A stretch of 34,856 nucleotides of DNA. Source: Pseudomonadota bacterium. Lineage in GTDB: Bacteria; Pseudomonadota; Gammaproteobacteria; Burkholderiales; Burkholderiaceae_C. The stretch covers positions 1 through 34,856 of the forward strand of contig JAJZTW010000042.1 in the NCBI GenBank assembly GCA_021847345.1. Direction: 5' to 3'. The translations under genes and the position numbers were made by a program. A model generated the notes under the pieces. It was not told the DNA's origin. It saw nothing but the letters and a program-made list of their open reading frames with translations, and searched no databases. Shown here in pieces: positions 1 to 7,930 of this stretch (position 1 is its first letter; the number at the start of each line of letters is the position of its first letter).

Positions 1-151
1 ACGCGCAGTACCCCCCCAGCACGATGAACTGCCCGTGCGCCAGGTTGATGATGCGCATCACCCCGAACATCAGGTTCAGCCCCAACCCCACCAGGGTGAA
101 AAAAATGCCGTACAGAATTCCGCCGACCACGGCGTAGAGCAAGAGTTCCAC
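1..151 (-). CDS. livH: Branched-chain amino acid ABC transporter permease (LivH), N-terminal part
   Basis: Inner-membrane permease subunit of a Liv-type branched-chain amino acid importer. Only the first 50 codons are present, and the gene runs off the left edge of the window. The start is GTG at 149-151, preceded by an AAGGGG Shine-Dalgarno. The visible protein begins VELLLYAVVGGILYGIFF and contains the LivH-typical stretch GLNLMFGVMRIINLAHGQF, with one hydrophobic segment visible. It lies 116 bases downstream of the binding-protein gene on the same strand, as usual in such operons, with a strong hairpin between the two. The substrate could be a related molecule such as urea or an amide; the family call is firm, the substrate is not. 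Confidence 0.88.
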   Translation of the reverse strand, partial: MELLLYAVVGGILYGIFFTLVGLGLNLMFGVMRIINLAHGQFIVLGGYCA

Positions 152-178
152 AGTCGCCCCTTCGCGAACAGGCAACGG

Positions 179-206
179 CCCGCCGCAGCCCCGTGGCTGC
201 GGCGGG
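179..206 (-). terminator. Intercistronic hairpin between binding protein and livH
   Basis: A perfect 12-bp inverted repeat (CCCGCCGCAGCC at 179-190, GGCTGCGGCGGG at 195-206) with a 4-base loop. No T-run follows on the minus strand, so it is more likely a 3'-end stabiliser or partial attenuator than a full intrinsic terminator. This arrangement is common in ABC operons, where the binding protein is made in excess over the permease. Seen directly; the role is inferred. Confidence 0.6.
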
Positions 207-267
207 TCGTGTCATCGAACCATCGCGCACCCACGGCGCCCGCAACGCGGGCCCGCGGGATCGGCGC

Positions 268-1512
268 TCAGCGCTTGGGCGCCGGGTACACCGGCTTGCC
301 GGTGGCGTGTTCCTGCGGGTAGACCACGACGAACTTCAGGTCCTTGCCCTGGGGCACCATCTGGGCCACCGGGAAAGGCTGGCCGAGCTGGGCGCCGTTG
401 GCGTTGATCTGGAACGGCCCGAGCAGCGTGGTGACCTTGCCCGACATGTCGTTGAGCAGCGCGCCGTGGAAGTCCTGCTGCGTGAACTTGGGCGACTTCT
501 CGAACATGTATTGCATCACCAGCCCGGTGTTGTAGCCGGCCGAGTCGAGGAAGGTCGGCGCCTTGTGCTCGGCGCCCTGGAAGGCCTTGACGAAGTCGGC
601 GGTGTTCATGCCGTAGTTGACCTTTTCGTACTTGACCAGCGGCGGCGTCGGGTAGGTGTAGGTGTAGGCCAGGCCGTCGACCCCGACGTTCTTCTTCATC
701 AGCGCCAGCAGCTGGCCCGGGAAGATCGTGAAGGTCATGTCGAAGTGCAGGCCGCTCTGGTGCAGTCCGCGCAGGAACGCGATGTCGTTCGGCGCGTAGC
801 CGAACTCCAGCACGGCCTGCGGGTTGGCCGCCTTGATGGTGTGCAGCAGGATGGTGTAGTTGGACTCGGTGGTCGGCACCGCGTGGTAGTACACCGGGGT
901 CACTCCGCCCTTGGCCAGCACCGCCTTCAGGGTCTCGGCCTGCGAGGCGTCGAAGTCGTTGGCGTCGTAGACGATGGCCACGCGCTTGATGCCCTGCTTG
1001 AGCACGAAGTTGGCCAGCGGGATCGGCCACACGGTCGACGACGGGATGCTCACGTCGGCCAGGTAGTCGGTCTTCTTGGTGAAGAAGTTGGCTCCCGAGC
1101 CGGTCGGGTCGATCAGCAGCATGTGGTGCTCGGCCGCCAGCGGCACCGCCACCGAGGTCAGCACCGAACCGAAGTCGGCCACCAGCACGTCGACCTTGTC
1201 CTGCGTGATCAGCTGGTTGTACAGCGTGGTGGCGGTCGAGGTCGAGCTCTGGTCGTCGTAGGCGACGATCTTCACCGGGATCTTCTTGCCGTAGGCCTTG
1301 ACGAACACCCCGCCGTCCTTGTTCACGCCCTCGGCCCAGAACTTCAGGCCCTCGTACTGGCCCTGCGAGGCCACCGCGAAGGGACCGGTGCTGGCGTACA
1401 GGGTGCCGATCTTGATCTCGGCCGGCGCGCCGGCAGCGTGGGCGCCGAAGCTGGCGGCGGCCAGCGCCACAGCGGCGGCGGCGGTCTTGAGTTTGCGGGC
1501 AAGAACTTGCAT
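268..1512 (-). CDS. ABC transporter periplasmic amino acid-binding protein (Peripla_BP_6 type)
   Basis: Periplasmic solute receptor of 414 residues for the adjacent Liv-type importer. The N-terminus MQVLARKLKTAAAAVALA ending in GAHA is a clear signal peptide. The mature protein starts with IKIGTLYASTGPFA, the typical first strand of type I periplasmic binding proteins. The inner motifs VLVADFGSVLTSV and LLIDPTGSGANFF lie in the first lobe. The start ATG at 1510-1512 has a GGAGA upstream. The frame stays open upstream, but the signal peptide fixes the start. The family covers receptors for leucine, amides, urea and aromatic acids; the ligand cannot be read from the sequence. The gene heads the leftward unit that continues into livH. 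Confidence 0.88.
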   Translation of the reverse strand: MQVLARKLKTAAAAVALAAASFGAHAAGAPAEIKIGTLYASTGPFAVASQGQYEGLKFWAEGVNKDGGVFVKAYGKKIPVKIVAYDDQSSTSTATTLYNQLITQDKVDVLVADFGSVLTSVAVPLAAEHHMLLIDPTGSGANFFTKKTDYLADVSIPSSTVWPIPLANFVLKQGIKRVAIVYDANDFDASQAETLKAVLAKGGVTPVYYHAVPTTESNYTILLHTIKAANPQAVLEFGYAPNDIAFLRGLHQSGLHFDMTFTIFPGQLLALMKKNVGVDGLAYTYTYPTPPLVKYEKVNYGMNTADFVKAFQGAEHKAPTFLDSAGYNTGLVMQYMFEKSPKFTQQDFHGALLNDMSGKVTTLLGPFQINANGAQLGQPFPVAQMVPQGKDLKFVVVYPQEHATGKPVYPAPKR

Positions 1513-1764
1513 GCGAGGTCTCCGTGTGTAGTGTGTCGTGACAACGACGCCTGGGCGGACGGCGATGCGGGCAGCGCCCGCGCTCGGACCATCCTGAAAC
1601 CGCACCTGCCAAGCAACCGGCGTGCCAGGTGACTGGCGCGAGCTCCCGCTGCGTGCCCGCGATCGCCAGTGGCGGAAATCGTGACAATCGGGCCGCGCAC
1701 GCGGCGGTTTCCCGCACATGCAGGGAGCGCGACGAGCGCCGCGCTCCCTGCTAACCTGCGCGGA
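1513..1764. promoter_or_regulatory. Divergent intergenic region between binding protein and ABC exporter
   Basis: A 252-base non-coding stretch separating two outward-facing genes, so it must hold two promoters. The nonamer TCGTGACAA occurs twice in direct orientation (1536-1544 and 1679-1687) and could be an operator half-site or chance. No convincing -35/-10 pair stood out by eye. The exporter frame is open through the last part, but the start at 1765 fits its family best. Confidence 0.35.
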
Positions 1765-2721
1765 ATGCAAACCACAACCCTTCCCAACCCGGAGCCCGAG
1801 GCTCTGCGCATCGAAGGCCTGACCAAGACCTATGCCTCCGGCTTCCAGGCCCTGAAAGGAATCGACCTGTCGATCCGGCGCGGCGAGATCTTCGCGCTGC
1901 TCGGACCCAACGGAGCCGGCAAGACCACGCTGATCAGCATCGTGTGCGGGCTGGTCAACCCCAGCACGGGCCAGGTGCGGGTCGACGGCCACGACATTTC
2001 CCGCGACTATCGCGTCACGCGCTCGCTGATCGGACTGGTGCCGCAGGAGCTGACCACCGACGCCTTCGAAACGGTGTGGGACACCGTTTCGTTCAGCCGC
2101 GGCCTGTTCGGCAAGAGTCCCGATCCTGCGCACATCGAGAAAGTCTTGCGCGATCTTTCGCTGTGGGACAAGCGGCGCAACCGGCTGCGCACCCTGTCGG
2201 GTGGAATGAAGCGCAGGGTGCTGATCGCGAAGGCGCTGGCGCACGAGCCGCGCATCCTGTTCCTCGACGAGCCCACCGCCGGAGTCGACGTCGAGTTGCG
2301 GCGCGACATGTGGAACCTGGTGCGTGGTCTTCGCGATGCCGGCGTGACCATCATCCTGACCACCCACTACATCGAGGAAGCCGAGGAAATGGCCGATCGC
2401 ATCGGCATCATCCTGCACGGCAACCTGATCCTGGTGCGCGAGAAGAACGCGTTGCTGCGCGAACTCGGGCGCAAGCGCCTGAGCCTGCAATTGCAGCAGG
2501 CACTGCCGGAACTGCCGAGCCAGTTGCAGGGGCTGGGCCTGGAGCTGGCAGCCGACGGCACCGAGCTGCACTACACCTACGATACCCACGACCAGGGCGC
2601 CGGCATGGGCGAACTGCTCGAGCGCCTGCGCAGCGCGGGCGTGGCGTTCCGCGACCTGCACACCACCGAAAGCTCGCTGGAGGACATTTTCGTGAACCTG
2701 GTCCAGGAGCGGCAGCCATGA
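1765..2721 (+). CDS. yadG: ABC-2 exporter ATP-binding protein, YadG type
   Basis: Cytosolic ATPase of 318 residues that powers the membrane protein encoded next. It shows Walker [10 protein letters not shown], the Q-loop region GLVPQEL, signature LSGGMKRR, Walker [12 protein letters not shown] and the switch histidine in [12 protein letters not shown]. The closest family by eye is E. coli YadG, including [16 protein letters not shown] and the C-terminal extension ending in LEDIFVNLV. The start at 1765 is chosen because homologues begin just before the first strand [10 protein letters not shown]; an in-frame ATG at 1669 would add 32 atypical residues. The stop overlaps the next gene's start as ATGA, so the two are translationally coupled. 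The exported substrate is unknown. Confidence 0.88.
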   Translation: MQTTTLPNPEPEALRIEGLTKTYASGFQALKGIDLSIRRGEIFALLGPNGAGKTTLISIVCGLVNPSTGQVRVDGHDISRDYRVTRSLIGLVPQELTTDAFETVWDTVSFSRGLFGKSPDPAHIEKVLRDLSLWDKRRNRLRTLSGGMKRRVLIAKALAHEPRILFLDEPTAGVDVELRRDMWNLVRGLRDAGVTIILTTHYIEEAEEMADRIGIILHGNLILVREKNALLRELGRKRLSLQLQQALPELPSQLQGLGLELAADGTELHYTYDTHDQGAGMGELLERLRSAGVAFRDLHTTESSLEDIFVNLVQERQP

Positions 2722-3479
2722 ACCTGCACGCAGTTCGTGCCATCTACCGCTTCGAAATGGCCCGTGCGCTGCGCACGGTCATGCAAAGCATCATCTCGCC
2801 GGTGATTTCCACGTCGCTGTACTTCATCGTGTTCGGCGCCGCGATCGGCTCGCGCATGAAGGGGGTTGGCGGAGTCAGTTACGGGGCGTTCATCGTGCCG
2901 GGGCTGATCATGCTTTCGCTGCTCACGCAAAGCGTGTCGAACGCATCTTTCGGCATCTACTTCCCCAAGTTCAGCGGAACCATCTACGAGTTGCTGTCGG
3001 CTCCCGTGTCGTACCTGGAGATCGTGCTGAGCTACGTCGGAGCCGCGGCCACCAAGGCGGTGATCGTCGGCCTGATCATCCTGCTCACCGCGACGCTGTT
3101 CGTGCCACTGCGAATCGATCACCCGCTGTGGATGCTGGCCTTCCTGCTGCTCACCGCGGTGACTTTCAGCCTGGTCGGGTTCATCATCGGCATCTGGGCC
3201 GACGGATTCGAGAAACTCCAGGTGGTGCCGCTGCTGATCATCACGCCGCTGACTTTCCTCGGCGGAAGCTTCTACTCCATCGACATGCTGCCGGGCATCT
3301 GGCGCACGGTCGCGCTGTTCAACCCGGTGGTCTACCTGATCAGCGGTTTTCGCTGGAGTTTCTACAGCCAGGCCGATGTGGGCGTCGGGCTCAGCCTGGG
3401 CATGACCGCGGTGTTCCTGGCCCTGGCGCTGGGCGTGGTGGCCTGGATCTTCAAGACCGGATACCGCCTGCGCACCTGA
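2718..3479 (+). CDS. yadH: ABC-2 type permease, YadH type
   Basis: Integral membrane partner of the preceding ATPase, 253 residues, with about six hydrophobic segments. Family landmarks are the N-terminal segment [19 protein letters not shown], then [30 protein letters not shown] and [14 protein letters not shown]. These match the ABC2_membrane family of the YadH kind. Its ATG lies inside the stop codon of the ATPase gene (ATGA). The length is normal for the family (about 255). The pair probably acts as a dimeric exporter; the substrate cannot be inferred from the neighbours. Confidence 0.88.
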   Translation: MNLHAVRAIYRFEMARALRTVMQSIISPVISTSLYFIVFGAAIGSRMKGVGGVSYGAFIVPGLIMLSLLTQSVSNASFGIYFPKFSGTIYELLSAPVSYLEIVLSYVGAAATKAVIVGLIILLTATLFVPLRIDHPLWMLAFLLLTAVTFSLVGFIIGIWADGFEKLQVVPLLIITPLTFLGGSFYSIDMLPGIWRTVALFNPVVYLISGFRWSFYSQADVGVGLSLGMTAVFLALALGVVAWIFKTGYRLRT

Positions 3480-3512
3480 GACGGTGTGCTTCTGACCCCG
3501 GAGGCGCCCGCG

Positions 3513-5549
3513 ATGCCCGAAACAGCCATCGACGCCAGCGACCCTGTCGCGCAAGCCGCCTACGACGCGGCCGCCGCCGGGTTGCTGCGGCCCATGGAGT
3601 CCCACCTGGAGCGCCTTGGCGACGAGTTCGTCAGCGCGTTCTACACGCGACTGGCACGCGACGAACAGGCCGGGCGCATCCTGCGGGCGCTGAGCGACGC
3701 GGCCATGGATCGGCTCAAGCAGCGCCAGGCCGAGCACCTGCGCCGCCTGACCGCGCCGAGCACCTCGCGCGAGGAGCTGCTGCGCCGTGCCGACGGCGTC
3801 GGGCGCGCGCACGCGCTGGTCGGCGTGCGCGGCTCGTTGCTGGTGCGGGCCCAGTCGCTGTACCGCGCGCTGCTCGACAAGGTGATCGACTCAAGCGAGC
3901 TGGACGCCACGCAGCGACTGCATCTGTCGCGCATCGTCGAACAACGCCTGCACGACGACGTGCAGGCGCAAACCGAGGCCGCCGAGCGCGTGATGGGGGC
4001 GTACTGGCGGGTGCTGGCGAGGTCCTTCGCCGCGCTCCGCACCCGATGGCCGGACGTTGCCGAGGCCGAACTGCAGGCATTGGGCGAACTGCCGGGTATT
4101 CGCGCCGTGCTGCTGCTGCGCCTGGGTCACGACGGCATGCTCACCGTCGAGCGCAGTGCCGGCCCGGACGCGCAGGTCATTTCCCAGGTCATGCAGCACC
4201 CTTCGACCAGCGTGCTGATCGATGCGCGCTCGCCGCGCGGCCAGGGCCTGGCGGCGCTGGCGTGGCGCAGCGGACTGGTCCACAGCACGCCGAGCTACCT
4301 GGACGATCCGCGCCTGGGCTTCTGGCACGAACAGGCGCAGCGCCTGGGCCTGCAGTCGACCTTCGCCGTGCCGGTGCTCGGCAGCGACGCCCAGGCGGTG
4401 GCCTGCCTGTACCTGTACGGGGCGTTCCCGCACCAGTTCGAATGCGACTGGATGCGCGAATTCGGGCGCGGCCTCCAGCACCGCTGGGAGCAGGCGTGGC
4501 AGCGCTGCGGAGGCGCCAGCGCGCGCGCGCTGCCGCAGGGGCTCGCGGATGAATATCGCCGTCGCCTGTTCGACGGTGGCCTCACCATGTACGCACAGCC
4601 TGTGCTCGATCTGCGAAGCGGCCATGTGCATTCGCTGGAAGCCCTGGCGCGACTGCGCATGCCCGACGGCACCGTGCTCGGCCCGGGTCAGTTCCTGCCG
4701 CTTCTCGGGCACGCCGAGCTCGACGCGCTGTTTCGCCTCGGACTGCACCAGGTGCTCGACTGGGCCGCCGCGCAGCCGACCGAACTCGCGCGCCTGGGCC
4801 TGTCGATCAACCTGGCGCCGTCGACCCTGCTCAACCCGGACTGCGTGCGCTGGATCTCCGACGCGCTGGAGCGCCACGGCGTGGCGCCACGGCGCCTGCA
4901 CATCGAGTTGCTGGAGACCCAGGAACTCAACTCCGCGCTGCAGCGCCAGCAGCTCGAGCAGCTGGCGGAGTTGGGAGTGCGTCTGTCGATGGATGACCTG
5001 GGCTCGGGCTACAGCAGCCTGGAGCGCCTGTCGCGCCTGCCCTTCGACGTGATCAAGATCGACCAGGCGCTGCTGGCGAGCATCCGCACCCAGCCGATGC
5101 GCGTGCTCAGCCTCGTCGGCTCGCTGATCCAGATGGCCCACGACCTGCAGCGCGAAGCCGTGGTCGAGGGCCTGGAGGACGACGACGCGGTGGAAGCGGT
5201 GAGCCTGCTCGGCGCAACGCTGGGCCAGGGCTTCGGCATCTGCCGGCCGATGCCGCTGGAGCAGGCGAGCGCCTGGCTGCTGGGCTTCCGGGCGCATCCG
5301 ATGCAGCCGGCGGTCCGCACCCGGCTGGGCGCGCTGGCCTACCACTGGCGCTACCTGCGCGATCGCAGGACGCCGAGCTGGCACAGCGACCTGTCGAGCT
5401 GCCCGATGACGGGGTTCCTGCGCTCGGCCGCCGGCGAGAACAGCGACGTCGCCCGCTGGCATGCCCTGCTGCACGCGGGTGGTGCCGACGCCGACGAGGC
5501 CGGCCGGCGCATCGGCGAATGGCTGGTGCGCTCGATCACCGGCGCCTGA
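3513..5549 (+). CDS. Globin-coupled GAF-EAL cyclic-di-GMP phosphodiesterase
   Basis: Predicted cytosolic phosphodiesterase of 678 residues that hydrolyses c-di-GMP. Residues 20-165 resemble the sensor globin of globin-coupled sensors, with candidate haem-ligand His100 in GRAHALVGV. Residues about 175-330 look like a GAF domain. Residues 345-585 are an EAL domain with the metal and catalytic set intact: E376 (EALAR), N433, E465/E468, D494-D495 (DDLGSGYSS), K515, E552 and Q572. There is no GGDEF domain. About 95 further residues (584-678) with conserved-looking W, H and C positions have no domain I recognise. The ATG at 3513 follows GGAGG by 8 bases; a GTG at 3486 is less likely. An oxygen-, NO- or CO-gated switch is plausible but inferred. 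Confidence 0.85.
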   Translation: MPETAIDASDPVAQAAYDAAAAGLLRPMESHLERLGDEFVSAFYTRLARDEQAGRILRALSDAAMDRLKQRQAEHLRRLTAPSTSREELLRRADGVGRAHALVGVRGSLLVRAQSLYRALLDKVIDSSELDATQRLHLSRIVEQRLHDDVQAQTEAAERVMGAYWRVLARSFAALRTRWPDVAEAELQALGELPGIRAVLLLRLGHDGMLTVERSAGPDAQVISQVMQHPSTSVLIDARSPRGQGLAALAWRSGLVHSTPSYLDDPRLGFWHEQAQRLGLQSTFAVPVLGSDAQAVACLYLYGAFPHQFECDWMREFGRGLQHRWEQAWQRCGGASARALPQGLADEYRRRLFDGGLTMYAQPVLDLRSGHVHSLEALARLRMPDGTVLGPGQFLPLLGHAELDALFRLGLHQVLDWAAAQPTELARLGLSINLAPSTLLNPDCVRWISDALERHGVAPRRLHIELLETQELNSALQRQQLEQLAELGVRLSMDDLGSGYSSLERLSRLPFDVIKIDQALLASIRTQPMRVLSLVGSLIQMAHDLQREAVVEGLEDDDAVEAVSLLGATLGQGFGICRPMPLEQASAWLLGFRAHPMQPAVRTRLGALAYHWRYLRDRRTPSWHSDLSSCPMTGFLRSAAGENSDVARWHALLHAGGADADEAGRRIGEWLVRSITGA

Positions 5550-5556
5550 CAAGCGT

Positions 5557-5572
5557 CGCCCGCAAGCGGGCG
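5557..5572. terminator. Hairpin between convergent EAL gene and cbbR
   Basis: CGCCCGC (5557-5563) and GCGGGCG (5566-5572) form a tight hairpin 7 bases after the EAL gene stop and 26 bases before the cbbR stop. Lying between converging genes, it may serve as a bidirectional terminator. TT follows on the plus strand but there is no real U-tract. Confidence 0.45.
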
Positions 5573-5598
5573 TTGAAGCCGCCGCGCCGGGCTTGCGG

Positions 5599-6546
5599 CT
5601 AGGCCTGCGCGGTGGCCTCGGGCACCTGCGGCGCGCCGAAGGTCTCGGCCAGGAAGGCTTCTCCGTGCTCCAGGATGAAATAGCGGAAGGTCTCGGCGGC
5701 CGGCGACAGCAGCTTGGCCAGGCTGTTGACGGCGTGCCAGCGCCGCAGCACCGGCATGCCCTCGACGCGAGGCACCACCAGCAAGCCGTCGCGCAGCTCC
5801 AGCCCGACCGTGTGCAGCGACAGGAAGCTGATGCCCATGCCGGCCATCACCGCCTGCTTGATGCTCTCGTTGCTTTGCATCTCGGTGAAGCTCTGCAGGT
5901 CGACGCGGTGCTGGCGAAGATATTCCTCGAACGTGGCGCGGGTGCCTGAGCCCGGCTCGCGCACGATGAAATTGAACTGGGCAAGCGCGTCGGCGCGATG
6001 CGGACCGCCTCGCGCCAGCGGGTGATCGGGTGGCGCCACGACCCCCAGCGGGTGCGCGGCGAAGGGCTCGGCACGTGTGTCCATCTCCTTGGGAGGGCGC
6101 CCCATGATGGCGAGATCGAGCTCGCTGTTCTGCAGGTGGTCGATGAGCTGGGCACGGTTGCCCACGAACAGCCTCACGTCCAGGTGGGGGTATTGCTCGT
6201 GAAAACGCGCCAGCAGGCGCGGCACGAAGTACTGCGCGGTGCTGACCATGCCGATGGTCAGGCGCCCGGCCTTGATGCCGCGAAGGCGTGCCATCGCGTC
6301 CTCGGCGTCCTTCAGCGTGCCCAGCACCTTGCGCGCGTAGACCAGGAAATACTCGCCACTGAGGGTCAGGCTGACCGACTTGCCCTGGCGCTCGAACAAC
6401 GGCAAGCCCACCTGCGCCTCGAGTTCGCGGATCTGGATCGACACCGCCGGAGGCGTCAGGTGCATTTCCTGCGCCGCCTTGCCGAAGTGCAGGTGCCTCG
6501 CCGCCGCGCTGAACACGCGGAGTTGTCGCAAGGTGATGTTTTTCAA
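5599..6546 (-). CDS. cbbR: LysR-family regulator CbbR
   Basis: DNA-binding activator of 315 residues. An N-terminal winged helix-turn-helix (residues 1-65, TLRQLRVFSAAARHLHFGKA, then AVSIQIRELEAQVGLPLFER) is followed by a LysR substrate domain that senses metabolites such as RuBP or NADPH in the family. The overall pattern (LRQLRVF, GMVSTAQYFVPRLL, NFIVREPGSGTRATFE, ESIKQAVMAGMGISFLSLHT) is that of CbbR. The start codon is TTG at 6544-6546, with GGGGGAT six bases upstream; no in-frame ATG lies near. It is on the same strand as the cso operon, downstream of it, rather than divergent from cbbL as in many autotrophs. Its likely targets are the boxes at 21200 and 27255. Confidence 0.88.
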   Translation of the reverse strand: MKNITLRQLRVFSAAARHLHFGKAAQEMHLTPPAVSIQIRELEAQVGLPLFERQGKSVSLTLSGEYFLVYARKVLGTLKDAEDAMARLRGIKAGRLTIGMVSTAQYFVPRLLARFHEQYPHLDVRLFVGNRAQLIDHLQNSELDLAIMGRPPKEMDTRAEPFAAHPLGVVAPPDHPLARGGPHRADALAQFNFIVREPGSGTRATFEEYLRQHRVDLQSFTEMQSNESIKQAVMAGMGISFLSLHTVGLELRDGLLVVPRVEGMPVLRRWHAVNSLAKLLSPAAETFRYFILEHGEAFLAETFGAPQVPEATAQA

Positions 6547-6549
6547 GCA

Positions 6550-6576
6550 GATCCCCCGATGGATACCCCGGGGATC
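6550..6576 (-). promoter_or_regulatory. cbbR: Inverted repeat over the cbbR ribosome-binding site
   Basis: GATCCCC (6550-6556) and GGGGATC (6570-6576) form a perfect 7-bp dyad with a 13-base spacer. On the cbbR transcript the second arm is the Shine-Dalgarno itself, so pairing would hide the ribosome-binding site next to a weak TTG start. It could equally be a DNA operator. Seen in sequence; function inferred. Confidence 0.4.
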
Positions 6577-6586
6577 TTAAGGCTTT

Positions 6587-6610
6587 CCCGGCGCGTTCGA
6601 GCGCGCCGGG
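6587..6610 (-). terminator. Hairpin after the secreted-protein gene
   Basis: CCCGGCGCG (6587-6595) and CGCGCCGGG (6602-6610) form a perfect 9-bp stem with a 6-base loop, four bases after the stop of the gene at 6615-7124. No U-run follows on the minus strand. It probably ends or protects that transcript before cbbR. Confidence 0.45.
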
Positions 6611-6614
6611 CGCT

Positions 6615-7124
6615 TCACGACCACAGGCTGGGACCGTATCCCTCGGTCACGTCGAAGGCGCACTGGCTACCGTCCGGCAGCTGCTCGATGAGCTGGTACG
6701 GGGCTTGCGTGTCGCTTCGCTCCTTGAACGTGAAGACCACCATGACGTCGTCCCAGTTGCGGTAGAGGTTGCAGGTATGGTGGAACGTATCCTTGCGCAG
6801 GCCGAACTGTCTGCCGTCCGCGGTGCGCAGGTTGAAAGCCACCCCATCGGCCTGCTTCCAGCCCCCGATCTGGTAGGTGTTCTCGGGGCTGATCTGGCTG
6901 GGCGCGATGATCGGCTCCAGCGTGAGATCGTCGCTGCGGTACTTGCCCAGCCACGACGCGGTGCCCATGTACACGACGCTGCCTTCGACCTGCGCCAGTT
7001 GCAGGCTGTAGTCGAACGACATCTTGCTTTCGTTGTGGAACTCGTACCTCGCGGTGCCGGCATGCGCAAGGCTGGCGAGGCTGGAAAGACCGACCACGGC
7101 GGCCATCGTTTTCAGACGTTTCAT
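6615..7124 (-). CDS. Small secreted protein of unknown function
   Basis: A 169-residue protein with a clear signal peptide (MKRLKTMAAVVGLSSLASLAHA, residues 1-22) and a mature part rich in aromatic and beta-type residues. Two cysteines, in HHTCNLYRNW and GSQCAFDV, could form a disulphide. The ATG at 7122-7124 has a GGAG upstream and is fixed by the signal peptide; the frame stays open further upstream. I do not recognise a family. It is divergent from another secreted orphan of similar size at 7405 and lies between the cso operon and cbbR, with no obvious metabolic link to either. Confidence 0.7.
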   Translation of the reverse strand: MKRLKTMAAVVGLSSLASLAHAGTARYEFHNESKMSFDYSLQLAQVEGSVVYMGTASWLGKYRSDDLTLEPIIAPSQISPENTYQIGGWKQADGVAFNLRTADGRQFGLRKDTFHHTCNLYRNWDDVMVVFTFKERSDTQAPYQLIEQLPDGSQCAFDVTEGYGPSLWS

Positions 7125-7404
7125 GAACTTCTCCAGGTCATGGGCGTACCGCCCCAAGCCGAGGGGCGATGGCGACAGGATGCCAACGGCACGCACGAGA
7201 GCGTTCTCGCCAGGCGCACGAAACGCGGATCCGCGCCGCCGGCGAACGGATTGACGACGCATCGAACAGCGATGCGCCAGCAACGCTTAGTGCCCTGCCG
7301 CGCGCTTTGGTTCCTCGCCACTGCCATCAGCGTGCCCCCGCCAGAGCAGGAAACCTTGCGGCGCCGACCGTGTCCAAGGAACTCCATGCCACTTGGAGAA
7401 CGCC
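7125..7404. promoter_or_regulatory. Divergent promoter region of the two secreted-protein genes
   Basis: A 280-base non-coding stretch between outward-facing genes. It contains a perfect 7-bp dyad CGCATCG (7258-7264) / CGATGCG (7270-7276) with a 5-base centre, right after a TTGACG (7251-7256) that could be a -35 element for the rightward gene. No good -10 stands out. The dyad is a candidate operator. Confidence 0.35.
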
Positions 7405-7902
7405 ATGAACGGCAGGAAATCAGCGATGGCGATCCTCCTGGTCTCGTGGCTGGGAAGCGCCGCCGCGGGAACCGGGTACTACGTGACCCTGAACAACGCC
7501 ACGGACCAGCCCCTGCGACTTCGCTTCGGCGGAGCCGACCAGTGGCACCCCTACGATTTCGCCGAGGACCATTCGCTCGCGCCGCACGAGGCGATGGTCC
7601 TGTACACGGAAAACGTCGGCATCGGGCCCGGCATCGTGGACCTCGACGTGCAGGGCGGAAAATTCGGCCATGCGCATATCGAGGCCTGGCAGAACGGTCA
7701 TGTCCATTCGGTGACCCAGAACCTGTCGACCGCGGCCTACCTGCCGATCTGGGACCTGATTTGGTACGACTGCAGGGGCCGAGCACGGGACTGTGATCAT
7801 TTTTTCGGCATCGGCAGCGATGACCCCGATATCACCACCAGCATCCAGGCTGCGGACGAGGGCTTCTACAAGACGGTCTACGCCTCGGTGACCTTCCGCT
7901 GA
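7405..7902 (+). CDS. Small secreted protein of unknown function
   Basis: A 165-residue protein starting MNGRKSAMAILLVSWLGSA, a signal peptide cleaved near the AAAG motif. The mature part begins YYVTLNNATDQPLRLRFGG, suggestive of a small beta-sandwich, and holds two cysteines (YDCRGRARDCDHF) that may pair. It ends in the beta-like YASVTFR. The ATG at 7405 has GGAG six bases upstream; an earlier in-frame ATG at 7393 is less suitable. I do not recognise the family. The length and beta-rich look resemble the divergent neighbour, but I see no residue-level similarity good enough to call them paralogues. It converges on the protease gene with a 28-base gap. Confidence 0.68.
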   Translation: MNGRKSAMAILLVSWLGSAAAGTGYYVTLNNATDQPLRLRFGGADQWHPYDFAEDHSLAPHEAMVLYTENVGIGPGIVDLDVQGGKFGHAHIEAWQNGHVHSVTQNLSTAAYLPIWDLIWYDCRGRARDCDHFFGIGSDDPDITTSIQAADEGFYKTVYASVTFR

Positions 7903-7930
7903 GCAGGCTGCATGCGCGAGGCGCCGCGCT

